Shown here one piece after another: positions 1-8,779 of a stretch of DNA of 32,658 bases. The notes under the pieces were generated by a model. The model saw only the letters and a program-made list of their open reading frames with translations. It was not told where the DNA came from and ran no database searches. Numbering within the stretch: the stretch's first letter is position 1; each line of letters begins with the position of its first letter. Position numbers and translations under genes: made by a program. Source of the stretch: Bacteroidota bacterium (lineage in GTDB: Bacteria > Bacteroidota > Bacteroidia > Chitinophagales > Chitinophagaceae); NCBI GenBank assembly GCA_005884665.1, contig VBAT01000042.1:14347-47004 (forward strand), given 5' to 3'.

Positions 1-260
1 AACGTATTTTTCGCGGTCAGCAGGATGACAGGAATATGGCTATAATCAAAATTTGTCTTAATGGCTTTGCAAAGTTCAAAGCCATCCATAACGGGCATCA
101 TGATATCGGTCACGACTAACTGCACAGCCGTTTTTTCCAGGAGATCCAGGGCATCTTTGCCGTTGAATGCCTTGAGTACGTCATAGATCTCACTGAGATC
201 CTCACTTAGGAAATCGATGATGTCTTCACTATCGTCAACAAGTAAAATGGTTGGTTTCAT
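1..260 (-). CDS. Response regulator, N-terminal receiver part (cut by window edge)
   Basis: About 87 residues of a CheY-like receiver domain are visible before the gene runs off the window. It starts MKPTILLVDDSEDI, with the acidic pair Asp9-Asp10. The phospho-acceptor Asp lies in VTDIMMPVMDG, and the conserved Thr and Lys are in LLTAKN. The start codon is 11 bases after the stop of the upstream sensor kinase, so the two are surely co-transcribed. Receivers next to reg_prop kinases in Bacteroidota usually continue into an AraC-type DNA-binding domain; here that part is off the window and is only inferred. Codons upstream in this frame reach TAA at 264-266, so this is a separate gene rather than a frameshifted tail of the kinase. 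It probably controls the divergent susC operon. Confidence 0.9.
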   Translation of the reverse strand, partial: MKPTILLVDDSEDIIDFLSEDLSEIYDVLKAFNGKDALDLLEKTAVQLVVTDIMMPVMDGFELCKAIKTNFDYSHIPVILLTAKNT

Positions 261-271
261 CAATTAATGTA

Positions 272-3200
272 TCAGGTGCGATGTAAGTCAAATTCGATCT
301 GCTGATGCACAGGCAGTGAAAGAACAAAAGTATTCATTCCATCATGAGCATCAGTAAGCTCCAGTTTTCCATTGTGAAGCTCAGCCAGCGATTTCGAAAT
401 GGAAAGACCGATACCACTTCCGGATAATTTTTCAGTCTCCTTCATACGGAAGAACGGCTCAAAGATCTTGTCCTTCATTTCTTTTGGGATGAGATAGCCA
501 TCATTTTTTATAATGATCTGAAATATCTTTTCTTCGTTGACAAGGGTAAGACCTATTTGTATTTCAGACCTCGCATACTTGATAGCATTGTTGAATAGGT
601 TGTTCAGTATCTTGCTGAAAGCGTCTGTATCGACATATGCCTGTACTTCTTTTTCGCCCGAGTCAAGCTGGTAAATGAGGCTCTTTGACTCTGCCAGTAT
701 CTTAAAACTATTGTATGTATCGGCGAGTATTGAAGAAATATTTGTTTTGACGAAATTCAGGCTGAACCCTTTTGTTTCCGTTTTCCTGAAATCAAGTAAC
801 TGGTTTGTCAATTCTATTAACCGGTTGGTGTTTTTCTCCATCAGTTTAAGATTGCCGGATATATCCGTCGCATGCCCATTCTTCTTCATGATCTTTTCCA
901 TCGGTCCCTTGATGAGGGTGAGTGGTGTTTTTATTTCATGCGCGACGTTTGTAAAGAACTCAATCTTGGCATGATAGATCTCTTTCTCTTTTTCATGTTC
1001 GAGCAATTCGATCTTCCTCCTGTTCTTTTCATTGATACGGCGGTGATAATTGCGTATTAAAAAATAAATGATTGCCGATGCCAGCAGGAGATACACAATA
1101 TAGGCCCACCTGCTCGCCCACCAGGGTGGAAGGATCTCGATAGTAAGCGTCGTTTCAGGGCCATTCCAGCTTCCGTTGTTGATCGATGCTTTTATCTTAA
1201 AAGTGTAAGTTCCAGGTGAGAGATTGGTGAAATAAACTTTGCGATTTGTTTTAAGATAGGTCCAGTCGTTTTCCAGTCCATCCATTTTATAAGCATATTC
1301 AGACATTTCGGGAGCGGTATAGCTCAGTGAAGCAAAATCAATACTAAAAGTAGACTGGTTGTGGGTGAGCTCAATTTTATGTGTATATGTAATAGATTTA
1401 GCAAGCGGAGAATTGTCTTTACTGATGACAAGCTCATTATTATTTACCTGGAAGCCTGTGATATAAACAAGCGGGGTAAAATTGCTTTTGACGAATTCAT
1501 CCGGGCGGAAGCTGATCAGTCCCTTTACACTGCCAAAATACATTCTTCCCTCAGCGTCTTTATAAGCAGAACTGAAATTGAACTGGTCATTCAATAGCCC
1601 ATTAGCCTTGGTATACACGGTGGACAGTCCACTGACGGGGTCAAAGCTCACTAAACCTCTCGAGGTAGTGATCCATAAATTTTTTTTGGAATCTTCCAAC
1701 AGGCTTAAGATAAAATTGGTAGGCAAGCCATTAGCCGTAGTGTACCGGGTAAAATTATTTTTTTGGCGGTCATATTTGCAAAGACCACCTTCCGTTGCAA
1801 ACCACAAATTCTTATTGCTGTCTTCGAATATACTGTTTACCCTGTCACTGGCCAGGCTGTTTTTGTCTTTACTGTTATACCGGAAGTGGGCGCCCTTATT
1901 CGTCTTCGGGTTATAATAATGTATCCCGTTACCATAAGTACAGGCCCAAATGGTGCTGTCGTCTTCCTGCAATAACGACGAATACCAGTTAAAAAGCGGG
2001 AAGCCTTTCAGGGGAGTAAAATTATCGGTGGCCCGGTTGTATTGGTAAGCGCCGATAGTTGTTCCCAACATGACCTGCCCCGCGGGGGATTGGTAAATAC
2101 AGTAAATAAAATTGCTACGCAGTGAACCGGCATCATTCTGCTTGGAATAATGACGGATTATTTTGCCCGTTTGTATATTCATGACATCGAGACCATGTTC
2201 AAACGTGCCGATCCATAATTCGTTACCCGTGGCTAATAGCCCGTGAATATTTGTGTACGAAATAGCATCCTTCGCGCCTGTTGGTTGAAATGAAGTGAAC
2301 AGGCCGGAGCTGGTATCATATTTATTTAGGCCCGCATCTTCGGTTCCTATCCAAAGATGGCCGTACTGGTCCTGGTGTACTTCTCTCACCACGTTTCCAC
2401 TCAATGAGTTCTTTCCTTTCTCAGGAAAGTATTTGGTAAAAGCAAGTGGTTGGCGGGGATAATAATTAACGCCTCCAAAATAGGTTCCGGCCCAAATGCC
2501 ACCTTCTTTGTCATAACAGAAAGTATAGACCGCGTTATCAGAGATGGAATAAGGATTATTGTATTCTTTATGAAGATTAGTCGTTTTCCCGGTGGACATA
2601 TCATAGATATATATCCCCGATTCTGTGGCAATCCAGCATTCGTCAGGAGTAGTCTGCACAAAGTTCCGTGCAAATATTTCGGTCTTATCGGCATTGTAGG
2701 TAAGTATGTCCCTGTATGCTCCAGTATGCGTATCAAAAAATTTAACTCCCTGGTTGGATGTACCAACGAGCAGGTTACCATCGCGGGTGCCGTATAATTT
2801 TTCGACCCAGTTAGATACCGTTTTTTGCGAATGATCAAAAAGGTTAAAACTCTGAAAAGAATGAGTGGTGAAATTATATTTCTTCAAAAACCCGTTCGAG
2901 CTAGAAACCCACACGCTACTATCGGGCAATGTACATATTGAAGTAGCTTCAAAATAATCAGGCACCTTGAACTGGTCCAGTTGATGAGAAGGTTCATAAT
3001 ACTTAAACAGGTTGAAGTTGGAAATGAACCAAAGATTTCCGCGGCCATCCCTTTTAATATCTGTTATTTGTTCGCTGAAGGGAGTAGGCACCCAACTAAA
3101 ACTCTCCGTTGTTGCATCGTATTTGTAAAGCCCTTTTTCCGTTCCTACCCACATGATGTCAGAGGGATCAACATATAACGTATGTATAAAATTGCTGCCA

Positions 3201-3499
3201 ATGCTGCCGCTATCATCAGGGTTATTTCTGAATATCTTAAAAGTATAACCGTCGAACCGGTTAAGGCCGTCTTTGGTGCCGAACCATAAAAACCCTTTTT
3301 GATCCTGCTGGCAGCAGATCACTGCATTGTTGGACAGACCGTTCTCTACCTGGTAATGCCGGAAATAATAAGATTGCCCGGCCGCATCGAGGGCCAAAAA
3401 CAATAAAAGAACGGGTATAAAACCTCTGCGGGTCAATGGAACAAACTTGTGCTCTAATATACCTATAAATGTCACGCAATGGAATTGCCACGAATACAC
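272..3499 (-). CDS. Periplasmic-sensor histidine kinase, HTCS-like but lacking receiver and HTH
   Basis: This inner-membrane sensor kinase would detect a sugar ligand in the periplasm and phosphorylate the adjacent regulator. In the 1075-residue reading there is a hydrophobic signal (about 27-41, ending AAGQ) and then many reg_prop beta-propeller blades (about 45-665, repeated LW-G-T--GL-+YD). A Y_Y_Y domain follows (about 705-792, with YKMDGLENDW and NLSPGTYTFKIKA), then one membrane helix (about 797-817). The HisKA region has the phospho-acceptor His854 in NVAHEIKTPL. The HATPase region has an N box at 967-972 and the G-box GSGIGLS at 1027. The protein stops after the ATPase domain, whereas HTCS proteins normally continue into receiver and AraC domains. 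The true start may be the TTG at 3436, because the first 21 residues look non-native ahead of the signal peptide. Confidence 0.93.
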   Translation of the reverse strand: MYSWQFHCVTFIGILEHKFVPLTRRGFIPVLLLFLALDAAGQSYYFRHYQVENGLSNNAVICCQQDQKGFLWFGTKDGLNRFDGYTFKIFRNNPDDSGSIGSNFIHTLYVDPSDIMWVGTEKGLYKYDATTESFSWVPTPFSEQITDIKRDGRGNLWFISNFNLFKYYEPSHQLDQFKVPDYFEATSICTLPDSSVWVSSSNGFLKKYNFTTHSFQSFNLFDHSQKTVSNWVEKLYGTRDGNLLVGTSNQGVKFFDTHTGAYRDILTYNADKTEIFARNFVQTTPDECWIATESGIYIYDMSTGKTTNLHKEYNNPYSISDNAVYTFCYDKEGGIWAGTYFGGVNYYPRQPLAFTKYFPEKGKNSLSGNVVREVHQDQYGHLWIGTEDAGLNKYDTSSGLFTSFQPTGAKDAISYTNIHGLLATGNELWIGTFEHGLDVMNIQTGKIIRHYSKQNDAGSLRSNFIYCIYQSPAGQVMLGTTIGAYQYNRATDNFTPLKGFPLFNWYSSLLQEDDSTIWACTYGNGIHYYNPKTNKGAHFRYNSKDKNSLASDRVNSIFEDSNKNLWFATEGGLCKYDRQKNNFTRYTTANGLPTNFILSLLEDSKKNLWITTSRGLVSFDPVSGLSTVYTKANGLLNDQFNFSSAYKDAEGRMYFGSVKGLISFRPDEFVKSNFTPLVYITGFQVNNNELVISKDNSPLAKSITYTHKIELTHNQSTFSIDFASLSYTAPEMSEYAYKMDGLENDWTYLKTNRKVYFTNLSPGTYTFKIKASINNGSWNGPETTLTIEILPPWWASRWAYIVYLLLASAIIYFLIRNYHRRINEKNRRKIELLEHEKEKEIYHAKIEFFTNVAHEIKTPLTLIKGPMEKIMKKNGHATDISGNLKLMEKNTNRLIELTNQLLDFRKTETKGFSLNFVKTNISSILADTYNSFKILAESKSLIYQLDSGEKEVQAYVDTDAFSKILNNLFNNAIKYARSEIQIGLTLVNEEKIFQIIIKNDGYLIPKEMKDKIFEPFFRMKETEKLSGSGIGLSISKSLAELHNGKLELTDAHDGMNTFVLSLPVHQQIEFDLHRT

Positions 3500-3684
3500 G
3501 ATGACTTCTTTTTTTCCGTGGAATCCGTGGCAGATAAACCGGCTTTTTAGCGAGTTTCAATTTTTTTATCAAAGGATACAACAGGAGTTACAGAACGCTG
3601 ATTACAGGATGATTAACATCTATTATGACATCATAACGATCATAATGATCTGCGTTCTAACTTTTTTCGCTGAATCCGTGGCAA
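3485..3684. repeat. Degenerate nested palindromic intergenic repeats
   Basis: GCCACGAAT near 3486 is complemented by two copies of GAATCCGTGGCA-type sequence (about 3521-3532 and 3671-3682). Between these two copies sits a second inverted pair, AGAACGCTGAT (3592-3602) and ATCTGCGTTCT (3648-3658), which match as reverse complements at 10 of 11 positions. Similar degenerate palindromes are scattered through intergenic DNA of many bacteria. No open reading frame here looks real. Confidence 0.55.
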
Positions 3685-4015
3685 ACAAAATCAAACCCTG
3701 GCAGCCCGCGGCAGTTAAATGAGATATTTCGTCGAAAAACTGAGACGAAATGATAACCTGCCTAAAAATATTTGAGACAATTTCACAAGGACTAGTAAAC
3801 GCTTGCCAAATTGCTATGATGAGTCTGCTTTGCCAATCATCTGTTTATGAGCGATCACTACACCTGGTGATCACGAATTTTTTCTCCAAAATTCTTTTTC
3901 CTGGTTCATCAGCTGGTTTTCCAGCACGGCTTTTTGTGAGCAACTCCTGTTTTTTTTTGACACCTTCCAATAATTGTTTGAATGACACTTATTATAAAAA
4001 ACCAAAATAACGCAT
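3500..4015 (+). promoter_or_regulatory. Divergent regulatory region between sensor kinase and susC
   Basis: These 516 bases carry no credible gene. The half nearest susC has a perfect 8-base inverted repeat, ATTTCGTC (3726-3733) and GACGAAAT (3744-3751), with a 10-base spacer. It also has an inverted repeat GATCAC (3853-3858) and GTGATC (3867-3872), and a near-direct repeat GCTTGCCAAAT (3801) and GCTTTGCCAAT (3827). These are candidate sites for the two-component regulator encoded upstream. I could not find a convincing Bacteroidota -33/-7 promoter pair. The bases just before the ATG at 4016 are A-rich with no Shine-Dalgarno sequence, as is usual in the phylum. Confidence 0.5.
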
Positions 4016-7000
4016 ATGAAAAATTGCAAAGGAAAATCGCTGTTTACAAGACGGTTGTTCTATTGCCTGGCGACACTAGCCGTTTTGATAATTACGAATT
4101 CCGCAATAGCTCAGAAAACGGTGACAGGCCAGATAAAAGATAAGGATGGTAACCCGCTGGCTGCCGCTACCGTTGCAGTAAAAAACAAAAAGGTAAATGC
4201 AGTAGCTGATGCCGAGGGCAGGTTTACCATATCGGCAGCACCGGGAGATATCCTGCTCGTGACTTCCGTTGGATATGCAGACGTGGAAATTAAGTTAGGC
4301 GACCAGGCCACAGTAATGATTGAGCTGTCTCTTAAAGTATCCTCGATGGAAGATGTGGTAATTGTAGGATATGGAACACAAAAGAAAAAAGACCTGACCG
4401 GTTCTATCGTGAATATCAATACCAACGAAACGAAAAAATATTCTACCTCGGATATATCACAGTTATTGCAGGGCAGGGCTTCCGGTGTGCAGGTAAACAG
4501 TGATGGGCAACCTGGAGCTGTTCCAAGTGTGCGCATAAGAGGTTATAGCACTTTTGGAAATGCCCAACCGTTTTACGTCGTGGACGGGGTGCCGGGAGTA
4601 ACTGTCAGGGATTTTAGCCCGAATGACATTGAAACCATAAACGTTTTAAAAGATGCATCCGCGGGTTCTATCTATGGAGCGAACGCCGCAAATGGGGTTA
4701 TCATTATAACCACTAAACAGGGCAGGAAGAATTCAGCCATGAAAGTAGAATACAATGGCTATTATGGTTGGGATAAAGTCTGGCAAATACAGGATGTAAC
4801 GGATCGCGAGCAATACCAGATGCTCAGTAATGAATCCCGGACAAATGCCGGGCTTCCACTGTTCCCCGCCAATAACCCCGCCGACCCGAGATTTGTCAAC
4901 AATATTAACACGGACTGGCAGAAAGAAGGATTAAAGACCGGCACCAGGCAAAATCATAATATCAGTATGTCAGGAGGCGGCACTAACAACACCTATTTCG
5001 TTTCGTTGGATTATTTTGACAACCAGGGAACCTATGTGGGCAATGGTCCTACATATACAAGGTACACAGCCCGGGTAAATTCATCAGCAGAAAAAGGCAT
5101 ATTCAAAATGGGTGAAGCATTCAACTATACCCATTCTCATGAAAATTCGCTCACTTTCCGTGACGATATCCTGCTCGGTGGTATCCCGCCGCTCATTGGT
5201 TCTTTGGTGGTGGCCATTCCCACGATGCCGGTATATGACCCTGCAAACCTTGGTGGCTATGGCGGATCCAATTCCGAGTTTAACGGCGCCAATTCCCTGA
5301 ATGGGATCGGGATAAATAATTTACTCACAAACTACGTGGATGTCGACAGGACATTTGGCAATATATATGGGGAGCTTCGTTTTCTAAAACTTACCCGGCA
5401 GGATATCCGATTCAGGACAAGCCTTAGTTATGATAAGACAACGATCCGGGATTTTATCTGGCAACCAGCTTTCTTCCTCGGAAAATTCTTTAGCCAGGAT
5501 ATTGCCCGTTTGAATGATAATTCAAGAATATATACCAATTCAGCAATTGAGAATACATTGACCTATGACAAGATCGTGCATAAACATGTGCTGAATGTAT
5601 TATTGGGCCAGTCTTACAGGGAGGGTAACACTCTTTTGAGAGAGAGCCATGCAGAAGGATTTACCACGCCTTATTACCCGGAAATAAATAATGGCGCCAC
5701 GAAGTCGGCCAAGGGATCAGAATTTGAGAACACACTGGTCTCTTTTTTCGGAAGGATCAACTATTCTTATGACGATCGCTATTTATTGATAGCAACGATA
5801 CGCAGGGATGGATCTTCCAGGTTCTCTCCCGACAACAAATATGGAAATTTCCCTTCGGCATCAGCCGGGTGGAAGATCAGTAATGAAAAATTCTGGAGTG
5901 TTTCTAAAAATATTATCACCTCACTTAAATTAAGAGGAAGCTATGGTTTGTTGGGCAACCAGAACATCGGCGACTACCTCTATTTTGGATCCATTAATTC
6001 AGGCGTTGTTTACACATTTGATGGAACGAGAGTAGTAGGCGGGTTACAAACTCAAATCGCTTCGCCCAACGTTAAGTGGGAATCCAAGGCGACAACGAAT
6101 ATTGGATTTGACGGTAGCTTCTTAAACGGCGCACTGGATCTGTCCGCTGAATATTATAATGCCAAATCCTCCGATATCCTGGTTAATTTACCGATCCCGG
6201 CAAGCGTTGGTTATACTAACTCTAATCCTGTTGCCAATGCGGCCAGTCTTAAGAACTCTGGTATAGAAATTACCGCAGCCTATCACAAGACCAGCGGAGA
6301 TTTCACATTTGATTTATCGGCCAACTTCAGCACGCTCAAAAATGAGGTCGTGGAATTAGGTGGTCATGAAGATCCCATTTATGGAGTAGGAGCAAAGACA
6401 CAGTTGGGCGGAATTGTAGGCGAGCATTATGGATTTGTGTACGAAGGTATCTTTCAAACCCAGGCTGAAATTACTGCCCATGCAACCCAGTTTGGAGCCG
6501 CACTTAAACCAGGTGATGTGAAATACAAAGATATTAGCGGTCCCCTGGGAAAACCAGACGGTGTTGTTGATGAAGCTTACGACAGAACCTATCTCGGTAG
6601 CGGCATTCCCAAATATTATTATGGAATTACTTTTTCAGCGGCCTACAAACGTTTTGACCTGCTCATCTTTGCATCAGGCGCTGCTAATTTCAAGATCAAT
6701 AGCCGGATGTATAGAGACCTGCACCATTCAGCCGGCTCCCTTAATTACAGCACCGATATGTTGAAGAGGTGGACACCTTCCAACACGAATACGGACATTC
6801 CAAGATTGAATGATGCCGATGTCAACAATTTCAAAGATTCTGATCGGCCTGGCTGGCTGCAAAGCGGAACATATTTAAGGATCAATACAGTTTCTATCGG
6901 CTATAATTTCCCCGGCGATATCATTAAGGGCTTGTCGAAATCAAGGGTATTTGTTACTGGGCAAAACCTTTATACATTCCAGAAGTATACAGGGTATAAT

Positions 7001-7096
7001 CCTGATTTTACATCCGGAGTTTTTAACCCGGGTTTTGATTTTGGTTCTTATCCAAAACCACGGACCATTATGGTAGGAGTCCAATTAATCTTTTAA
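4016..7096 (+). CDS. susC: SusC-type TonB-dependent outer-membrane transporter
   Basis: This is the outer-membrane barrel that imports oligosaccharides using TonB energy. A signal peptide covers about residues 1-33, ending SAIAQ. A CarboxypepD_reg-like domain follows (about 34-110, VTGQIKDKDGNPLAAATV). Next is the TonB-box-like segment EDVVIVGYGTQKKKDLTGS (about 112-130), then a plug domain with VRIRGYSTFG, PFYVVDGVPG and DASAGSIYGANAANGVIIITTK-like text. The long barrel ends in the aromatic VGVQLIF. The length of 1026 residues is typical. No STN domain is seen, so FecR/sigma-factor control is unlikely, which agrees with a two-component regulator next door. SusD starts 24 bases downstream. 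The gene symbol is used in the family sense only. Confidence 0.96.
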   Translation: MKNCKGKSLFTRRLFYCLATLAVLIITNSAIAQKTVTGQIKDKDGNPLAAATVAVKNKKVNAVADAEGRFTISAAPGDILLVTSVGYADVEIKLGDQATVMIELSLKVSSMEDVVIVGYGTQKKKDLTGSIVNINTNETKKYSTSDISQLLQGRASGVQVNSDGQPGAVPSVRIRGYSTFGNAQPFYVVDGVPGVTVRDFSPNDIETINVLKDASAGSIYGANAANGVIIITTKQGRKNSAMKVEYNGYYGWDKVWQIQDVTDREQYQMLSNESRTNAGLPLFPANNPADPRFVNNINTDWQKEGLKTGTRQNHNISMSGGGTNNTYFVSLDYFDNQGTYVGNGPTYTRYTARVNSSAEKGIFKMGEAFNYTHSHENSLTFRDDILLGGIPPLIGSLVVAIPTMPVYDPANLGGYGGSNSEFNGANSLNGIGINNLLTNYVDVDRTFGNIYGELRFLKLTRQDIRFRTSLSYDKTTIRDFIWQPAFFLGKFFSQDIARLNDNSRIYTNSAIENTLTYDKIVHKHVLNVLLGQSYREGNTLLRESHAEGFTTPYYPEINNGATKSAKGSEFENTLVSFFGRINYSYDDRYLLIATIRRDGSSRFSPDNKYGNFPSASAGWKISNEKFWSVSKNIITSLKLRGSYGLLGNQNIGDYLYFGSINSGVVYTFDGTRVVGGLQTQIASPNVKWESKATTNIGFDGSFLNGALDLSAEYYNAKSSDILVNLPIPASVGYTNSNPVANAASLKNSGIEITAAYHKTSGDFTFDLSANFSTLKNEVVELGGHEDPIYGVGAKTQLGGIVGEHYGFVYEGIFQTQAEITAHATQFGAALKPGDVKYKDISGPLGKPDGVVDEAYDRTYLGSGIPKYYYGITFSAAYKRFDLLIFASGAANFKINSRMYRDLHHSAGSLNYSTDMLKRWTPSNTNTDIPRLNDADVNNFKDSDRPGWLQSGTYLRINTVSIGYNFPGDIIKGLSKSRVFVTGQNLYTFQKYTGYNPDFTSGVFNPGFDFGSYPKPRTIMVGVQLIF

Positions 7097-7119
7097 TATG
7101 TTTAATTAAACTATAAATC

Positions 7120-8685
7120 ATGAAAAAGTTAATATATATCCTGGCTGGCTTTTTATTAATGACGGTTTCGTGTGGTAAGAAGCTCAACCTTTCAAACCCA
7201 AATGCATTGACAACGGTCGATTACTGGAAGACAAAGGACCAGGCATTCGCGGGGGTCACAGCCATTTATAATTCGTTGACCCAGGATGGTACCTACATGC
7301 GTTCATTTCCTGGACTGACCGATAGCCGCGGCGACGATTCATGGCTCGACCTGGTATTGACAGGCCAGTTCATTATTCCCACTACTTCAGCTCCTGTTCA
7401 ATGGATCTGGCGAGATTTTTACCAGGTTGTCAACAGGTCTAACCAGGTACTGCAATATGTCAGTCCATATGATGCCAGTATATTGACCGCTGAGCAAAAA
7501 AGCAGGATACTGGGACAGGCTTATTTCTTACGCGGCCTTGCCTTCTATAACCTTGCCACTACATTTAAACTTATTCCTATCATTACAAAAGTGGCCAGTA
7601 ACCCGGACGATTATTTTACTCCAACAGCCACTGAAGATGTAATATGGAACCAGATATTTTCAGACTTCCAGAACGCTGAAGCAAATCTCCCCATTTCCTA
7701 TGCCAGCGTTACCGGTCCTGACCAGGGACAGAAAGGTCGCGCTACCAGGGGAGCTGCCGCGGGGATGCTTGCCAAGTCTTACCTGTACAGGAAGGATTAT
7801 GCAAAGGCAAAGACTCAACTTGAAAAATTCTTCGGAAGCGGACCGCTGGCAGGTGTTTATTCACTGATGCCTAACTATCGCGATAACTTTAAAGACATAA
7901 ATGAAAATAACAGCGAATCTCTATTTGAAATCCAGTTCACAGAAGGATTTGGTACCGATTTCAACTGGACATTCGATCCCACGACCACCTGGAAGCAAGT
8001 CACAGCTATCTCTGTTACTTACGGAATGGAAGGCGCAGGGTTTTCTGATTATTTACCGACACGCTGGTTGTATAATGAATTTAAACTTGAACCAACGGTA
8101 GCCGGCAAAAGCGATCCAAGACTTTTGGCTACGATCGCATCTTATGAGCCTGCCGACAACTCAACACAGGCCTATGGACAGGACTGGATTACTTTTCTTT
8201 CGTCACATGGAGTCACCAACCCCACCACCCGCATCTATCCGAGGAAATATACCAATGATGGCCTGGGCAGGGCATTTGAAACCCCGGAATCGGGAATCAA
8301 TTACAGAGTATTGAGGTATGCGGATATATTATTAATGTATGCTGAAGTATTGAATGAAACAAATAATACAGCCGGTGCTTATACTTATATCCAGCAGGTA
8401 AGAACAAGGGCTAATCTTCCTAATCTTGCCACCGTGAAACCCAACATGACGCAGGCGCAAATGCGTGACCAGCTGGCACACGAAAGAGCATTGGAGTTTG
8501 CGATAGAAGGCCAGCGAATAGTTGACCTTATCCGTTGGGGCTGGTTCAGCGATCCCGCTAAACTTGCCCTGTTAAAAACACATGATACGGATTTTAATAG
8601 CTATACTCCCGGCAATGAGTGGCTGCCTGTGCCACAAACAGAGTTGGATGTAAATAGAAATTTATTACCGAATCCAGCTAACTAA
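7120..8685 (+). CDS. susD: SusD/RagB-family nutrient-binding outer-membrane lipoprotein
   Basis: This is the surface lid that captures glycan and sits on SusC. A lipoprotein signal ends at Cys18 (MTVSC, then GKKLNLSNPNALTTVDYWKT). The SusD-like N-terminal region includes AFAGVTAIYNSLTQDG. The RagB/SusD C-terminal signature is present at about 445-475, with QLAHERALEFAIEGQRIVDL followed by IRWGW. TPR-like helices, such as ILGQAYFLRGLAFYNLA, occupy the middle. The length of 521 residues is normal. It forms one operon with susC (23-base gap) and is followed by a stable hairpin before the enzyme genes. Confidence 0.96.
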   Translation: MKKLIYILAGFLLMTVSCGKKLNLSNPNALTTVDYWKTKDQAFAGVTAIYNSLTQDGTYMRSFPGLTDSRGDDSWLDLVLTGQFIIPTTSAPVQWIWRDFYQVVNRSNQVLQYVSPYDASILTAEQKSRILGQAYFLRGLAFYNLATTFKLIPIITKVASNPDDYFTPTATEDVIWNQIFSDFQNAEANLPISYASVTGPDQGQKGRATRGAAAGMLAKSYLYRKDYAKAKTQLEKFFGSGPLAGVYSLMPNYRDNFKDINENNSESLFEIQFTEGFGTDFNWTFDPTTTWKQVTAISVTYGMEGAGFSDYLPTRWLYNEFKLEPTVAGKSDPRLLATIASYEPADNSTQAYGQDWITFLSSHGVTNPTTRIYPRKYTNDGLGRAFETPESGINYRVLRYADILLMYAEVLNETNNTAGAYTYIQQVRTRANLPNLATVKPNMTQAQMRDQLAHERALEFAIEGQRIVDLIRWGWFSDPAKLALLKTHDTDFNSYTPGNEWLPVPQTELDVNRNLLPNPAN

Positions 8686-8709
8686 GATTTATTTTAAATA
8701 AAATTTTTT

Positions 8710-8742
8710 CCCTGCTTCATAAAAATCATGGAGCAGGGTTTC
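8710..8742 (+). terminator. Hairpin after susD: partial terminator or mRNA-stabilising stem
   Basis: CCCTGCTTCAT (8710-8720) pairs with ATGGAGCAGGG (8728-8738) over 11 bases, including one U-G wobble, around a 7-base loop. A short weak T tract (TTTCTG) follows. In PUL operons such a stem would leave susC/susD mRNA more abundant than the downstream enzyme mRNA. The weak U tract suggests partial read-through, since the next gene starts 40 bases later. Confidence 0.6.
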
Positions 8743-8779
8743 TGCTAATCAGCAATTATTGATCAGTGAACAAAGAAGA

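Noticed and set aside
255..285. Sensor kinase and regulator as one HTCS broken by a sequencing error
   Set aside because: The regulator frame meets TAA at 264-266 directly before its ATG and the kinase ends in its own TGA, so one indel would not give a clean fusion. Kept only as something to verify in reads.
3750..4010. 86-residue open frame just before susC
   Set aside because: Composition is Ser/Phe/Leu-rich with no family likeness, no clear start context, and it lies over the inverted repeats of the susC control region.
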